Shown: piece after piece, positions 11,400 through 22,875 of the stretch | Layout: each line of letters opens with the position of its first letter | How positions within the stretch are numbered: position 1 is the first letter of the stretch | NCBI GenBank assembly: GCA_002224055.1 | Contig: AZLU01000064.1 | Coordinates: forward strand, 62,001-126,000 | Direction of reading: 5' to 3' | DNA length: 64,000 nucleotides | DNA from: Pezizomycotina sp. ARF18 | Lineage: Eukaryota > Ascomycota | Translations under genes and position numbers: made by a program | Notes under the pieces: generated by a model | What the model was told of the DNA's origin: nothing | Database searches by the model: none | The model's input: the letters and a program-made list of their open reading frames with translations, nothing else

Positions 11400-14035
11400 A
11401 TGTCGCAACCCGCAAGACCTCCGCCCAGTTTCCACCGGAGTGGATCGTCTACGCTCTCGTCAACAAGCCGGGACCTGCTTGGAGCCGTAGGATCTTTCCC
11501 TTCGACGCAAAAACTCAGCATCCGTCGCTTCCACCCCCACCGCAACCCCTCCTCCTCCGTCTGTCTACATGGACTCGGCGGCTGCAGCGTCGCAGCCTTC
11601 TGGAATATATACCGTACGGGAAACCTTCTGTCCATTCCCGCGATCCGCATATCCGTACATTAAATCGGATAGCGACGCCTTTATTTTTTCTCCTTTTCTT
11701 TGTTTGCTTTAAGGTTAACTTCATCGCCGATCCGTTATAGGCCGTATATTCCGGAGTACCAGTTTACGAAATGACCATAAATAACGTCGCAGTCATGAGA
11801 CGGAGAGCGGACGACTGGCTCAACGCTACGCAAATCTCAAAGTCGCAGGCATAGAAAAGGGCAAGCGGACAAAAGTGCTGGAGAAGGAAATTCTACCGGG
11901 AGAACATGAGAAAGTGCAAGGAGGCTACGGAAATATCAGGGCACATGGTATGATTAAACTTTCACTCCGGAAGCGGTCGAGAATGTAGAATTCTAACTTA
12001 AACTTCCTCGCAGGATAAATTTCGATAGAGGACGAGAATTCTGCCGGCAGTACGGAGTCGAAGAAATCCTACGGCCGCTGTTGGAATTTGATCCTACACG
12101 TGGAGGTATTGATTCTACGCCAACGAAAAGAGCAGGCGATGGCAGCCCGTCGCAAGCGCATGTACAACACCAGTCTGAGCCAACCGAACGGATCTCAGGG
12201 ACCCTTTTTCTCAACATCTCCCCGGCAGCGACGAGCGCTCTAGCCGCGATTAGCAAAGCTGTTTCTCATTACGATCCGAACCAAAGCCGGACTTCGGCCC
12301 GGCCAACCCCAAACCAATCCATGACGCAGCCAATGTCTCAAGAAACATCCTTCATCCCGCCCTCATTCACACCTCAGGCTAGCTTTGCAGCAACGATTCC
12401 AGATTCATCGTAAGTAGACATACAGCTTTATTATTTATTTATTTATTTATTATTTATTTTTATTCGGCGCTAATCTTCAACTCTCAAAAAGGTTCAGAGG
12501 ATCACCAGACGAAGATCGCTCAATACATCGGTCCTAGAAATGGAGTCTATGGCGCGGCCAGAGCCTCCAATTGACGCAACACAAGTGCCTGACGCCGCGC
12601 GAGCTATTGAAATTTTAACGAGCCTCTTTATATCTCCCCCGTTGGCAGATTACTCCAACCACGTCGGCCTGCAGCAGATCAACGAGGAACAAATCGACCT
12701 TCCGATTGATAAGATGGGACATACGGCAATGCACTGGGCGGCAGCACTTGCGATGATCCCGTTAATAAGAACGCTGGTCCAAAGGGCGCTTCGGTGGTGC
12801 GGGTAAACTACGCCGGCGAGACGCCGCTTATTCGGGGATGTCTCGTTACGAACAGCCTGGAGAATAATTCGTTTTCGCAACTGCTCGAGCTGCTTCATCC
12901 AGGAATAACAATCGTGGATGACTCTGGGCGGACGGTGCTACATCATATCGTCCTCATGTCGGGTATCAAAGGGAGAAGTCAAGCCGCTAGATACTATTTG
13001 GAGAGCTTGCTTGAATTTTTGGTACGGCAAGGTGGTTCGATGTCCGCCAGCACCGCCGACGGTACGAGAAAGTCGACGCCGGTGAGCATGCTCCCGTTCA
13101 TGCTGGAGATTCTGAACGCGCAGGATAAGAGCGGTGATACGGCGCTGAACATTGCGGCGAGAATAGGGAATAAGGATATCGTTTCGCAGCTCGTCGAGGT
13201 TAAAGCGGACCCGAATATTCCGAACAGGGCTGGATTACGGCCGCTTGATTTTGGTATCGGTGGAGATCCGCTCCCGCCTCGGAGAAATAATCAACCGTGG
13301 CAGGTGTCGCAGAACGTCCAGCAGAAGCGCGAAGATATTATGAGCTGTACGTATTTACTTCGCTCTACTATTCTATCCTACGCTTGCTAACAAAAATTTT
13401 TTTTCAACAGCAATAACGGAGATCATCGCGAACCTCGACAAAGACTTCCAGAACGAAATCAATTCGAAGCAAGCTGAATCGACGCCGTCCACGGCCAGCT
13501 GCGGGAAGCATCGCAAGCGTCCGGCGAAGAAAAGAAGAAACTAAGCGCGCTACAGTTACAAATCAACGAAAGAAAGGAGCTAGAGCAGAAGAAGGTTAAT
13601 TTAGCGCGGGCGATAAAGGAAGAGGAGGATAAGTTCGCCGGACGCACCCGCAGCTTTTACAAGAGCAAGCGGGGAAGGCGTACGAGCCGGACTTCCCGTT
13701 CAAGATTAATCCGGAGATGGTGAACGGGACTTTGAAAACCTCACTTCGACGCAGTCGCAGTACCTCAAGACGCTACCGCCGTCGACGGTGCTGAAGGCCG
13801 CGTGGCCGCGTACGAGCGGAACCAGGAGCTGCTGAAGAACCTCGCAACCTCGCTACGGAACCGGTCGGAGGACATGGAGTCCAAGTTCCGGCGCGTGGTC
13901 GCGCTGTGCATCGGCGTCGACGAGCAGAAAGTCGATTCTGTCCTTCCGGGCCTGCTGCAGGCCGTCGAAAGCGATCCTGCGGGTCTTGATACTGCTCGTC
14001 TGAACTCTTTCCTACGGAAGGTGGATGAGATATGA
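11400..14035 (+). CDS. mbp1: APSES-ankyrin transcription factor, MBF subunit (Mbp1/Res2-like)
   Basis: DNA-binding subunit of the MBF complex that drives G1/S transcription in fungi. Start [10 protein letters not shown] at 11400; stop at 14033-14035. A Ser/Pro-rich N-terminus and a first intron lead to the APSES domain: [44 protein letters not shown], then after a second intron (about 11950-12013) [16 protein letters not shown]. Ankyrin repeats follow ([77 protein letters not shown]). After a third intron near 13350-13410 comes a coiled-coil region, and the C-terminal [12 protein letters not shown] to [11 protein letters not shown] is the conserved end of Mbp1-type proteins. Length (about 800 residues) fits. 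Several frame changes occur, one inside the APSES domain, but all conserved blocks are present. The presence of the APSES domain argues against Swi6, the non-DNA-binding partner. Confidence 0.9.
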
Positions 14036-15148
14036 GTGTTAACTTCCAGGGTTTGGGGAGACTTTGAAATGGAAAAAAATTCGAACTTTGGTTCTTGTGT
14101 TTATTTGGCTTCATATTGTAATGTCTTAATAAGGAGTTTAATGATTTTTTTTTTTTTTTTCAGTCTCTTGGGCACGAATACGTTTTTCGTTTTACGCTAT
14201 TAATTTATTTCACTTGCTTCCTTTGTAATTTTAGGCATATGGCTTTTCTCCCCTTGCTTCTAGTTGGGCTTGTTTTCTTTTGCCTTTCTTCTAAGTTTAT
14301 ATAGTGTATTATTATCTATCTTCCCGTTTTTTTCTTCATTACGGATGTTCGTGTACGCTCTGATTAAGAAGGAGTCGCCGAACAAAGTCTGAATGCTGTA
14401 ATATCTTTTTTTGTGTACATTGTATATTTTTGCTGGACATTTCACAGATTACTAAAATTTGAAAAGAATCATTCGAAAAAACCTATGAGCATGAACGCCT
14501 GCAATGTTTCTCGTCTGTATGTACACATACGTGGTTCCATTCAAGTCCAAGCTGTGTGAAGAGGCTAGCCATACGTACTTGAACTTTCTCAAAATAAATA
14601 AATAAATAGATAGATAAATAGATAATAATAAGTAAATAAAATACCAAAGCAAATATAAGGGTATTGGTATGTACGAGAAACCTAACGCCTTTCAACCAGA
14701 AGCAATTCCAAGATGTATATGTCTTTCATGATGATATATATCCCTGGCAAAACAAAAACTAACAGCAACGAACACCACAAGCAGTATATCCGAGAGGCTG
14801 CTTGATATGCAAGATATACAGGCCACTATTGTACATATAAAGATAATGTGATATATATGTTCTACAAAGGACTACGTCCGGGGTTTTCCTTTTATATTTA
14901 AGTATTTTTTGTTTCTTTTTTCAACTTCACTTTTCCTCCTTCTTAGGCCGTTTTATATTTTCTAGCCTTTTTTTCGTTCTTCTTCTTCTTTGTTTTCTTA
15001 TATAACGATATGATGTACTGTGCACTATCTTATTTAAAAATTGCAGTGCTTGTCGCGTATTCCACCCATCTCCCATATTTATATCCTCTGAGAAGATTGT
15101 TCCCGAAATCTCCCGGAGACGGATTGGCTTTTCAAAGTTAAAACGATA
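14036..15148. other. Spacer between convergent genes
   Basis: AT-rich, with a T14 run near 14146 and AAAT/AGAT short repeats near 14595-14640. No gene, tRNA or mobile element recognised; both flanking genes end here. Confidence 0.55.
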
Positions 15149-17995
15149 TCACAATTCCTTCTGCCAACCACCGCTTTCAGCTCCCCCACCTCCCTCGTCG
15201 TCTTCCGCGACGTCGAACTCGTCCATGCCCGACGACGCAGCGCCATGTTGGCAGAATCGTTACCGCCCATCTCGACGTCGCCGGCCTTGTCCTGTACTGC
15301 GGGCATCGGCGATCCGACGCCGCTGCCGTAGCGCTGCTGGCGGCGTTGTACCAGGAGAGGTCGACCTTGCCGATGTTGGGGATCTCTTTGCTGCCGTAGA
15401 TGAACTGTCATAACAATAAGCATCTCTTGTCACGAGAAGTAGGAAGATTGATTAAGGAAGATATGAAAATGTAGGAAGAGGGTATAAATACCTTTTCAGC
15501 CGTCGCACGGTCCTTGAAGGTGATAATCTGTGCGTCCGGGGTGGACGGGTGAGGATCGATGCTTTCGAATTCGGAGTTAAGCTATCGCAACTATCAATAA
15601 AAGGCCTAGTTTGATATTCCATTTAGTGCTAAATTTACGTAGAGAATTGCTACCAAGAGGTACTGCCGCAGCTCCTCGTCGTGTGTGCTATTAACACCGG
15701 TGACGCTAACTTTCTTCGTCCGGTTATCAAGCTTATAACAGGCGCACCCTCGTGAACCCGAACCCGCCGCGGTAGCCCTATACGGCGAATAGGATGTCGC
15801 CCTCTGTACGGATACGTTCCGCGGCGCGGTATCCGCCTCTCCCTCTCCACGACCCGGTGTCGGTCAGGGCTGGTCAAGCTTCGAATGGTCGATACCCAAC
15901 GAAGCGGCTTCAGCCTCTAACGCCTCCAGCTGCGCCTCAAGGGCGGCGGTCCTCTTCGCTTCCGCGTCCGATTTCCCGTTGGCGTCCGCACAGCTTCTCC
16001 TGCTGCTTCACCCTCGGGCTGTCCACCTGCGGCAGACGTGGAGTGCTTCTTTCGCCAGCTTCTCTAAAAGCAGGCGTTTCTGCTCCTGCTGCTGCTTCAA
16101 CAGTTCCTCTTTACGCTCTCGAGTCCTTCGCCAGCTCCTCGTTCGCTTTCTTCTTCGATTGCTTCTCTTCGTACGCCTTCTGCGCTTCCTCCTGCTTCCT
16201 CGCAAACTCGGCTTCGTCGATCTCCATGTCGTCTCCGCCTTGATTTTGCCCTTTATCTGCTCCCGCAGGATTCTGAGCTCGTGTTTCAGCCAGAAAACTT
16301 TGATGAACCTGTTATCGAAAATGGGCGCGGGGGACTCGAACGCTGCTCTAGCCATGTCGTACGTCTGGAACTTCAGCGTCGCCATATTCCGGCCTTGCTT
16401 GAACTCGACCCACTCGATCGTCCCAAACTTGCCGAAGAATTCCCGAATGAAGCCTCATTCAGCTTGTCGTCGGGTATGTTCTCGACTACCAATGCCACGT
16501 TCTTCCTCTCGTAGTTCGTCGTGCTCGAGAATTCCGACCGTCCGCCCCTCTGCCTCCTCGTCCGGCGCCGCGGAAGTTCCGACCTCCCTACCTCTGCCTC
16601 TCTGATCTTGTCCTTGGCCTTGACCTTGTGCGCTAATAGCTGCGGCAGGAGTAACGAGTTATTCGGATCGTATTCTTTTTAAAAAACGGGTTAGTTAAGT
16701 ATTCAAGGTGCTTGCTAAATGCTTGATAAGGTAAGCAAGATCCTACGTCATCTTTGCGCTGGCCGCTGCCTCCGTGCTCGTACGGACACATATCACCTTT
16801 CATGCAGAACCCTTGGTTATCGTATCCCTGCAGCGCTTGCCCACTGCTTAGGTACCTTCCTGTTCGGCGGCGATCCCGCGGCGGTCCAGTCGGTGGCTGA
16901 GGGAATCCGCTTTGCGGTGCTGACGGGTTGTAGCCTGACATAGGTGGCGCTGGCCAACCCGCAGCTGCTGCCGCCGCCGCTGCAGCCTGAGCTGCTAAGA
17001 ACTGGCTCATCGGATCCTGGCCCACGGCATCGGCGGCATTCCGGCATTTGTAAACCCGGCATAGGCGGCGGCTGTTGTCCGAAAGCAGACTGAGGCTGAC
17101 CCTGCCCACCGAACCCTCCACGGTCGTTCCCCCTCGCCACCGCCTCTATTCCTCTCGCCTCCTCTCTGCCACCTACGCCACCACCGCCACCGCCGGAGTC
17201 GTCCGCGTTTCTACCACCTCGCCTTTGCTTGTAACCACCTCGCCCGCCCTGCTGCCCGGAGTCGTTCGAATAGTGGCGCGTCGCGGTCCATCGACAGCGG
17301 TTCACGCTCGCGCTCGGCGTACGGCCTCCTGTTCATGTTCATGTCGTGGTCCTCCGGCGACCTAGACCGTTCGCGGCTCCGTGCCGGTGATCGCGCATAC
17401 GGGGACCGCGACTGCTGGGGGACGTACGGCGCTGCTGCGGCAGACAGCGACGAGCTCGAAGGGGAGAAAAGCGGTGTGGAGGAGAGGAGGTTCGAGACGG
17501 TGGTGGGACGGCCGCCGCTGGCGCCGGGGAAGGATCCACTTGCGCGCTGGCGCCTGCTAGTGTGGAATTGACCGAGAGGTAACCCTTCGTTTTGAGGACG
17601 GTGAAGACATCGTTTACGAATTGCGTTGTGTCTGTAGGTAATTGAAGAAAAACCTGTTTTTAGTAATTGTGCGTACATTGGAGGTAACGGTAGTGGGGCA
17701 AATGGTGGGGAAACTCCGACGAACGTTCTTGTAAGAAGTCAGCCAATTGATCGCTGCACATCTGCTTCACCTCGTCTTCGCCTTGATCGTGCCGTAGCAG
17801 GGCGAGCACGTAGTCGGCCAAAACGTCTGCATCGGCATCTGAGCTGTAACAGGCGTCAAAAACCGTCAGTTAGCAAGGAAGTATAGCAGCAACAAGATAA
17901 AATAGAGGTTGGATGTTCTCATACACATCTTCCAGGCGTTGCACTATCCACTTCTTCAGTAGGTTAGTGTCTCCTTCGTCGAATAGCACAACCAT
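15149..17995 (-). CDS. CCCH zinc-finger and RRM protein, RBM26/27 (Rmn1)-like
   Basis: RNA-binding protein related to metazoan RBM26/27 and fission yeast Rmn1, a partner of the nuclear MTREC/PAXT RNA-decay machinery. Start ATG at 17995-17993: VVLFDEGDTNLLKKWIVQRL then ADYVLALLRHD, a PWI-like helical domain, interrupted by an intron near 17850-17930. A low-complexity region rich in RSRS, Arg/Gly and Gly leads to a CCCH finger (C-x8-C-x5-C-x3-H, around KRCRD and GFCMKGDMCPYEHG), a Pro/Ala-rich stretch with a poly-Ala run, an RRM (NVALVVENIPDDKLNEASF to ATLKFQTYDMARAAFESP then RFIKVFW), and a long Glu/Lys/Gln coiled coil (KEELLKQQQEQKRLLLEKLA). The end holds an RG-rich stretch, a second RNA-binding-like segment (VSVTGVNSTHDEEL) and KEIPNIGKVDLSWYN. 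Stop TGA at 15151-15149 after GGWQKEL. Multiple frame changes. The domain order is the main evidence and is distinctive. Confidence 0.82.
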
Positions 17996-19141
17996 TTCTT
18001 TTTTCGCCTTTTTTTTTTCTGGGGCCGGAAGAGGCTGGGATGGCTCGAGGATTCGGAGTCGGCTGGGGCTCCTAAAGACGAGGCTGCGAGGAAAGACAGG
18101 TATTCTATACCGGTCGAGAGAGAGAGGAGTACGAACGCGGCGAGTCCAATGTTGATATGAGATTGGTGAAATCGAGAAGGCTCCTTGTATATTCTATCTA
18201 GAAGCCTTCGTTGTGTTGTTATTGTTGTTGTTATGATTGTTCGGTGGTGTTACCAAGGGTCGAGCAGCAGCCTTCTTGTAAAAAATCAAATGTTTTAGAA
18301 AATGCGTAGGAAGGAAGTACCCAGTAGGGCAAATGGTCAAGAGAAAAAAAAAAAAAAATAGCAGGGTATTTTTTTATTTATGGCTAATATTGGTTGGTGG
18401 CTTGGTATCCTGTGGCTAGTGCCCTAACCAAGCAGGCAATGGACGACACGACCAACAACGACTTACAATAAGTATTCCAGCAATTACTTGTATCATCTAT
18501 TAAGCTGCATTGGCTATCTCCATCTGACCTTCGGCGTTCCAAATAAGTACGTAAAGTACGTAAAGTAAGTTATCATATATATTTTCATGATCAGGTACAC
18601 TGCTAACAGGTTCAGGCCCATTGCAATCCATCAAGGAAACTTCTACTAACATCACGTAGCTCCATGCATATGCTCTTGTTGCTACTATCGAATTTTTTTA
18701 CTACCGGAGACGCCTTGCAAAGTTGCTTAAACATGATTCCTTGTGGGTCCAGTATCCTAGAGAACCAAAATATCCAGCTTGGAAGTGGTCTTTGCATAAA
18801 AAGGACACAAGCTCGTGCGGCGCTTGATTGATTGATAGCGTTGTCACTTTGACTTGCGCTAACTGGTGCAGATTTAGCGTCTCGTGTGGGGACGGCAGAA
18901 GCTACTATAGCTAAAGCTTACAGGCGTGGTCGTCGAATATTCGACGACATTCTGCCACATTTGAAGTGCCGGATTGTAGCTCTTATTGTCAGACAATGTG
19001 CAAGTTTGCACTTCAAGGTCACGATCTTAATAATGCAGGCATACCACATCGCGAATAACTTTTTTATCAGAAAAAAAGGTCATGCAGTACGACTATGACA
19101 CCCAGATATCGTCATCTAGGGGAACAGACGCTCTGAAACAA
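17996..19141. other. Spacer between divergent genes
   Basis: No convincing gene. A short open stretch on the plus strand at 18886-19098 (70 codons) has no recognised motif. Near 18542-18566 the string GTACGTAAA is repeated. The rest is leader and promoter sequence. Confidence 0.45.
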
Positions 19142-20223
19142 TGCCTCTGAGGATGTTTAACTTTTACCCTCTGACGGTACTGCCATCTTCCAGTACCAAC
19201 AACGATGTTTCCTCTTCGTATTCCTCGCGTCTGGCAGGATACAAAAGCACATTTTGAAACTGTTAGGTTTCAACGTGCCGGACTACAGAGCCTACTTGGA
19301 TGGCCTGACCACCAGTGTACAGCTAGGGAAGAAAGGAACCTGGCGAGAGCAGTTGAATGCGCTTACATCTTTTTTCAGAGCAAGTAGCTTTGAAGAAATT
19401 CGAAAACCTAAACCTGAGCTGCTCAAGCTCAACGTATTATATATGGCAGGCCTTGTTCTGGTTATGTCTACGTTGCTGCTATCCCGGAACCGCAAGGGCA
19501 TCTACGCTCTTTGCAACAGCGTATGGTTATTGTCTATTCGCCTTCCCGTGCCGACATCTATTTCGTGGTTTCGTTTTTCGAATAAACGCGCGCAGACAGC
19601 TCCATTAGTTGGAGCTACGAAAAAACCGCTACCATTGGACGTTACGAAACTACCTCTACCAGACGGTACATAAGCCTCTTTCCTCGCTTACCTTGAAGAA
19701 ATATATATACTAACACCCTTGCCCTCCCTACAAGGTTCCTACGACGAAAACCACAACTGCTCGACCTGCTTCGAAACCCTAAAACACCCCTACACCTCCA
19801 ACCGTGCTCCCACCACCTCTGCGCCCTCTGCTGCTACCAACTCCTCGTAAACAAAAACCTAAATGCCCTGAATGTCGCGCTACCATTGTCTCTGCAATAT
19901 ACAACTCCACATACGACGACCAACTATATTCCTTATGGAAGGAGAGTGATGGCAGTGAGTTGAGACACGCGTGGTTGAATGTGGTAAAGTTCGTCGGTAG
20001 GATTGCGGGGGGGAAAGTGGAGGAGTGGAATGGGATGAAAGGGGAAGAAGGGAGGAAGAGGGAGAAGTGGGAGGGGAGGTGGCGGAGTGTTATTATGGCG
20101 TTGAGGGGCCGGTTAGGGATATTATGGAGGCGGTTGAGGATGGGTTTGGTTAGGAGCATAATAAGGAGAAGAAGAAGGAAGGGGTATGGGGGAAGTGGTG
20201 GTGAAAAGCATCCGAATACATAG
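19142..20223 (+). CDS. RING-finger protein with membrane segments, function unknown
   Basis: Probable membrane-anchored ubiquitin ligase. From 19166 the readable protein runs FQYQQRCFLFVFLASGRIQK, then LLGFNVPDYRAYLDGL, TWREQLNALTSFF, and KLNVLYMAGLVLVMSTLLL, which is a clear transmembrane segment, followed by a second hydrophobic stretch near 19500-19570. A C3HC4 RING follows at about 19758-19890: CSTCFETL, then PCSHHLCALCC, then CPECRA. After the RING the protein continues with YDDQLYSLWKE and a basic, Gly-rich tail to 20223. At least three frame changes, two of them inside the RING, so the start at 19142 (MPLRMFNF) is tentative and an upstream exon is possible. Two membrane segments followed by a C-terminal RING recall peroxins Pex2/Pex10/Pex12, but the residues around the RING do not match what I know of them, so I leave it unnamed. 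Confidence 0.6.
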
Positions 20224-21451
20224 GGCCATTTATGAGCTAAAATAAATAAGAAAAAAAAATATAAGAATTTAAATCCAAAAGCAAAAAGAGAAAAGCACCG
20301 GTTAGCAGTTTCAACGGTGGGAAAAGAGTAAAACCGGAATTAACAGGTTTTCCGCTTTATTTATGGCGAGTTATGGGAGTTGAGCTTGTGTGTGAAATTT
20401 CATGGAGAGCCAAATTAGGATTATTCTATGGAGCTGCTTTATGTAAAGTAGAGGGCTCTTTAAACCATCTCACTTAGCTAACTCGGGTGCACTTGAACGT
20501 TGAAGGATATTGACTGGTTTTCTTCATTATAAAGGTTGTCTTTGAGTAGACTGAGTCCTTGTTAGTATGACGTAAATATTTTCACGACCTCGTATGCCTG
20601 CAGTTTTGCACGATTTGATAATATTACTATGTTCTGTTTGATGAAAGGTAAGGAGACTACACAAATGAAAACATCCGCAACGTAATAGGAACTATGCACC
20701 GTTCATGAAATCAACTTGTAAAAATGCGCTAGGAAAATCGATCGTTATTAAAGCGAAGAAGTTACAAAAGTTATATATGTACTGGTTTCTTAGAAAAGAC
20801 AAAGAAAAGAAAGAAAGAAAAGGAAAATTCTCCGAATACTCATGGATCCTTAATCTCCTAAAAAAAAGTGATCATGATGGTATATTGAAAACGAAACAAC
20901 GAACAAAAAAGAGCAAAGAAGGATGAAATGAAAAACATGAAGATTTGAAAGTAGGCAAGCTGTTCAAAGAGTAGTAGCTATTATAAGAAAAAAAGAGTTG
21001 ATACCGTAAGAAGCCGCAAAAACGAATAAATACGGACGAAAAGGAACCCTTGTTTGAGCTTCAATTCTCCTTCAACGATTCTGAGAATATCAGCAGTCGT
21101 AGGAGAATCTAATCCGTAAAGACAGGAATATTTAATAATGGATTTAAAAGAAAAGAACTGTAATAAAAGCCTCCCTCCCTCCGTCGTAAAATCGTCGTAA
21201 CTGCGTAAGAATGAACACCTATGAAAATGATAAATTCCACTTTTTTCCTCTTTTTGTAATGGTTTCTTGCTTTTATGTCATATCTTTTTTTTGTACTGTT
21301 AATGTTTTCTCGCTCTTCCAATATTCTTTTTATTTTCAAGGACCGCTTTAAACCAAACCAGGAAACCGAGGAGCAAAGAAAGGACATGCCGTGGTAAAAA
21401 AAAAAAAACTAATTAGTCCCCGACGCAGGAAGATATAGCAAACGATCTCCT
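20224..21451. other. Spacer between convergent genes
   Basis: Purine-rich, A-rich sequence with many AAAGAAAG-type runs. An open stretch at 20705-20926 is only Lys/Glu-rich low complexity. No gene recognised. Confidence 0.5.
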
Positions 21452-22658
21452 TCAGTCCGCCCCGTCAATCGACATCTGTGAGTCCTGGCTATTTATATCC
21501 TTAAACGGAGCAACGCCCTCCCTCTTCTCGAACCTCGCCGCATCGATAAGCCAGGAACCGTTCCGTCTTCATCGGGAGCACCCATGACCTCCTCGTCGTA
21601 CGCTCCTCAACAACCCTCTTCCCGCGTTTGCGTCCCATCCCGAATCGGACGTGCTGTTGGCTGATAGTGCTGCATCTGCATCTGGTTGTTGTGCTGCTGA
21701 TTGTGACCGATATCGTAGCTCTCCACGTCCTCCTCGCTCTCCAGATCGGCTCGTAACTAGTGAGCAGGTACTTCATCGAGTCATCGAAGCAGACGCAGAA
21801 CCTCCTGCCCTGTATGATCTGGATCGCCTGGACCGCGTTAACGGAGAGATGCTGCATGATGTACGCCGCCGCAACCGCCGCGCTCCTCTCGTTACCGGAT
21901 TCGCAGTACAGCAAGGTCTTTCCGGGTTCTCTGGCTGCAGCGGCAACATTCCATCGTCCGTGCGCCTGGGAAAGCGAAGGATTAGTGTTCGAATAGAGGT
22001 GCTCGTCGATCAGGCGGATGCTATGGGGAACGAGGCGATCAGCTCCTGGTTTCCAGATACGTCGACCGATTCGAAGCGGACGCGGCCTCTGAGCTCCGGA
22101 TCCTTCTCAATTTCGTTCTGGGGCCTCCGAGCAAGCGTGCGCGGGCCGTCATGCTGTTCCTGACCGCGATCAACAGCGTGATCCCTTCCGTTTTCAGGTA
22201 TTCGACGTTCTTGGCTGCGGAAAGAGGGCCGAGGTACAGGTGCGGGAGGATATGCTGAGCTTCGCGGCGCGATTCGTAGCGCCAGTCCTGGAGCGACGTT
22301 GGCATGACGGTCGCGGTAGCAGGAGGACGAGATTTTATTACTGTTGGTGGCGTATTGTTGAAGCCGGCCGCGTTATTCGGGCCGCCGAACGGACCGCCGT
22401 TGTTTCCCGAAGCCACGGCGCCGTTCAGGCTACCCATGCGTTGCTGGTACTGCCTGGCGAACGAATGGACATCGGTGGTGAGAGCTGGAGGAGGACGAGG
22501 ATGCGAGGCGGGGAGGGATCCCGTGGTCCAGGGAAGCGTTGCATGGTGCGACGGCGAGCTCGAGAGCTGCGACTGTTGCTGGTTGTTCGGAGGTGGAGCT
22601 GGTGTTGCTGTTGACCTTGCTGCGCCAGCATCGGCGTGTTTGGAATGGGGAATGACAT
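21452..22658 (-). CDS. Dual-specificity-phosphatase-like protein (STYX-like)
   Basis: Member of the DSP/STYX group. Start ATG at 22658-22656 (MSFPIPNTPMLAQQG); stop TGA at 21454-21452 after SQMSIDGAD. The N-terminal third is Gln/Pro/Ser-rich (for example QQQSQLSSSPSHHATLPW), then ESRREAQHILPHLYLGPLSA opens the phosphatase fold, followed by EGITLLIAVRNSM, SIRLIDEHLY, and the P-loop LLYCESGNERSAAVAAAYIM. The loop keeps Cys and Arg at C-x5-R spacing, but the usual His before Cys is Tyr. After it come QAIQIIQGRRFCVCFDDSMK and LLTSYEPIWRARR, normal for the family. Activity may be altered, or it may act as a binding pseudophosphatase; substrates unknown. At least three frame changes. The open frame upstream of 22658 is poly-Lys/low complexity and was not included. 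Confidence 0.75.
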
Positions 22659-22839
22659 TTGATGACGGGTTTGTGCTATAATGTTCGAGTGTTAAAGAGA
22701 CAAAAGGGTTCGAGCGTGCTTCCTTTCCCTTCTGCTTTTCCCCTAGAAGCCGATGGCGTGAGGATGGAGAGGAGATACGTATGGTGTGATGAAAACTTGG
22801 AAGATTGCGTTTCTTTCTTCTTTGAATGCTCTTTTGTGT

Positions 22840-22840
<1 letters not shown>

Positions 22841-22875
<35 letters not shown>
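22841..22875. repeat. Poly-T tract of 35 bases
   Basis: T35 in the leader/promoter region upstream of the minus-strand phosphatase-like gene (a poly-A on its sense strand). Confidence 0.85.

Noticed and set aside
16008-16605. Long plus-strand open frames opposite the RBM26-like gene
   Set aside because: They are antisense to clear RRM and coiled-coil coding sequence and show only Leu/Arg/Ser-rich low complexity.
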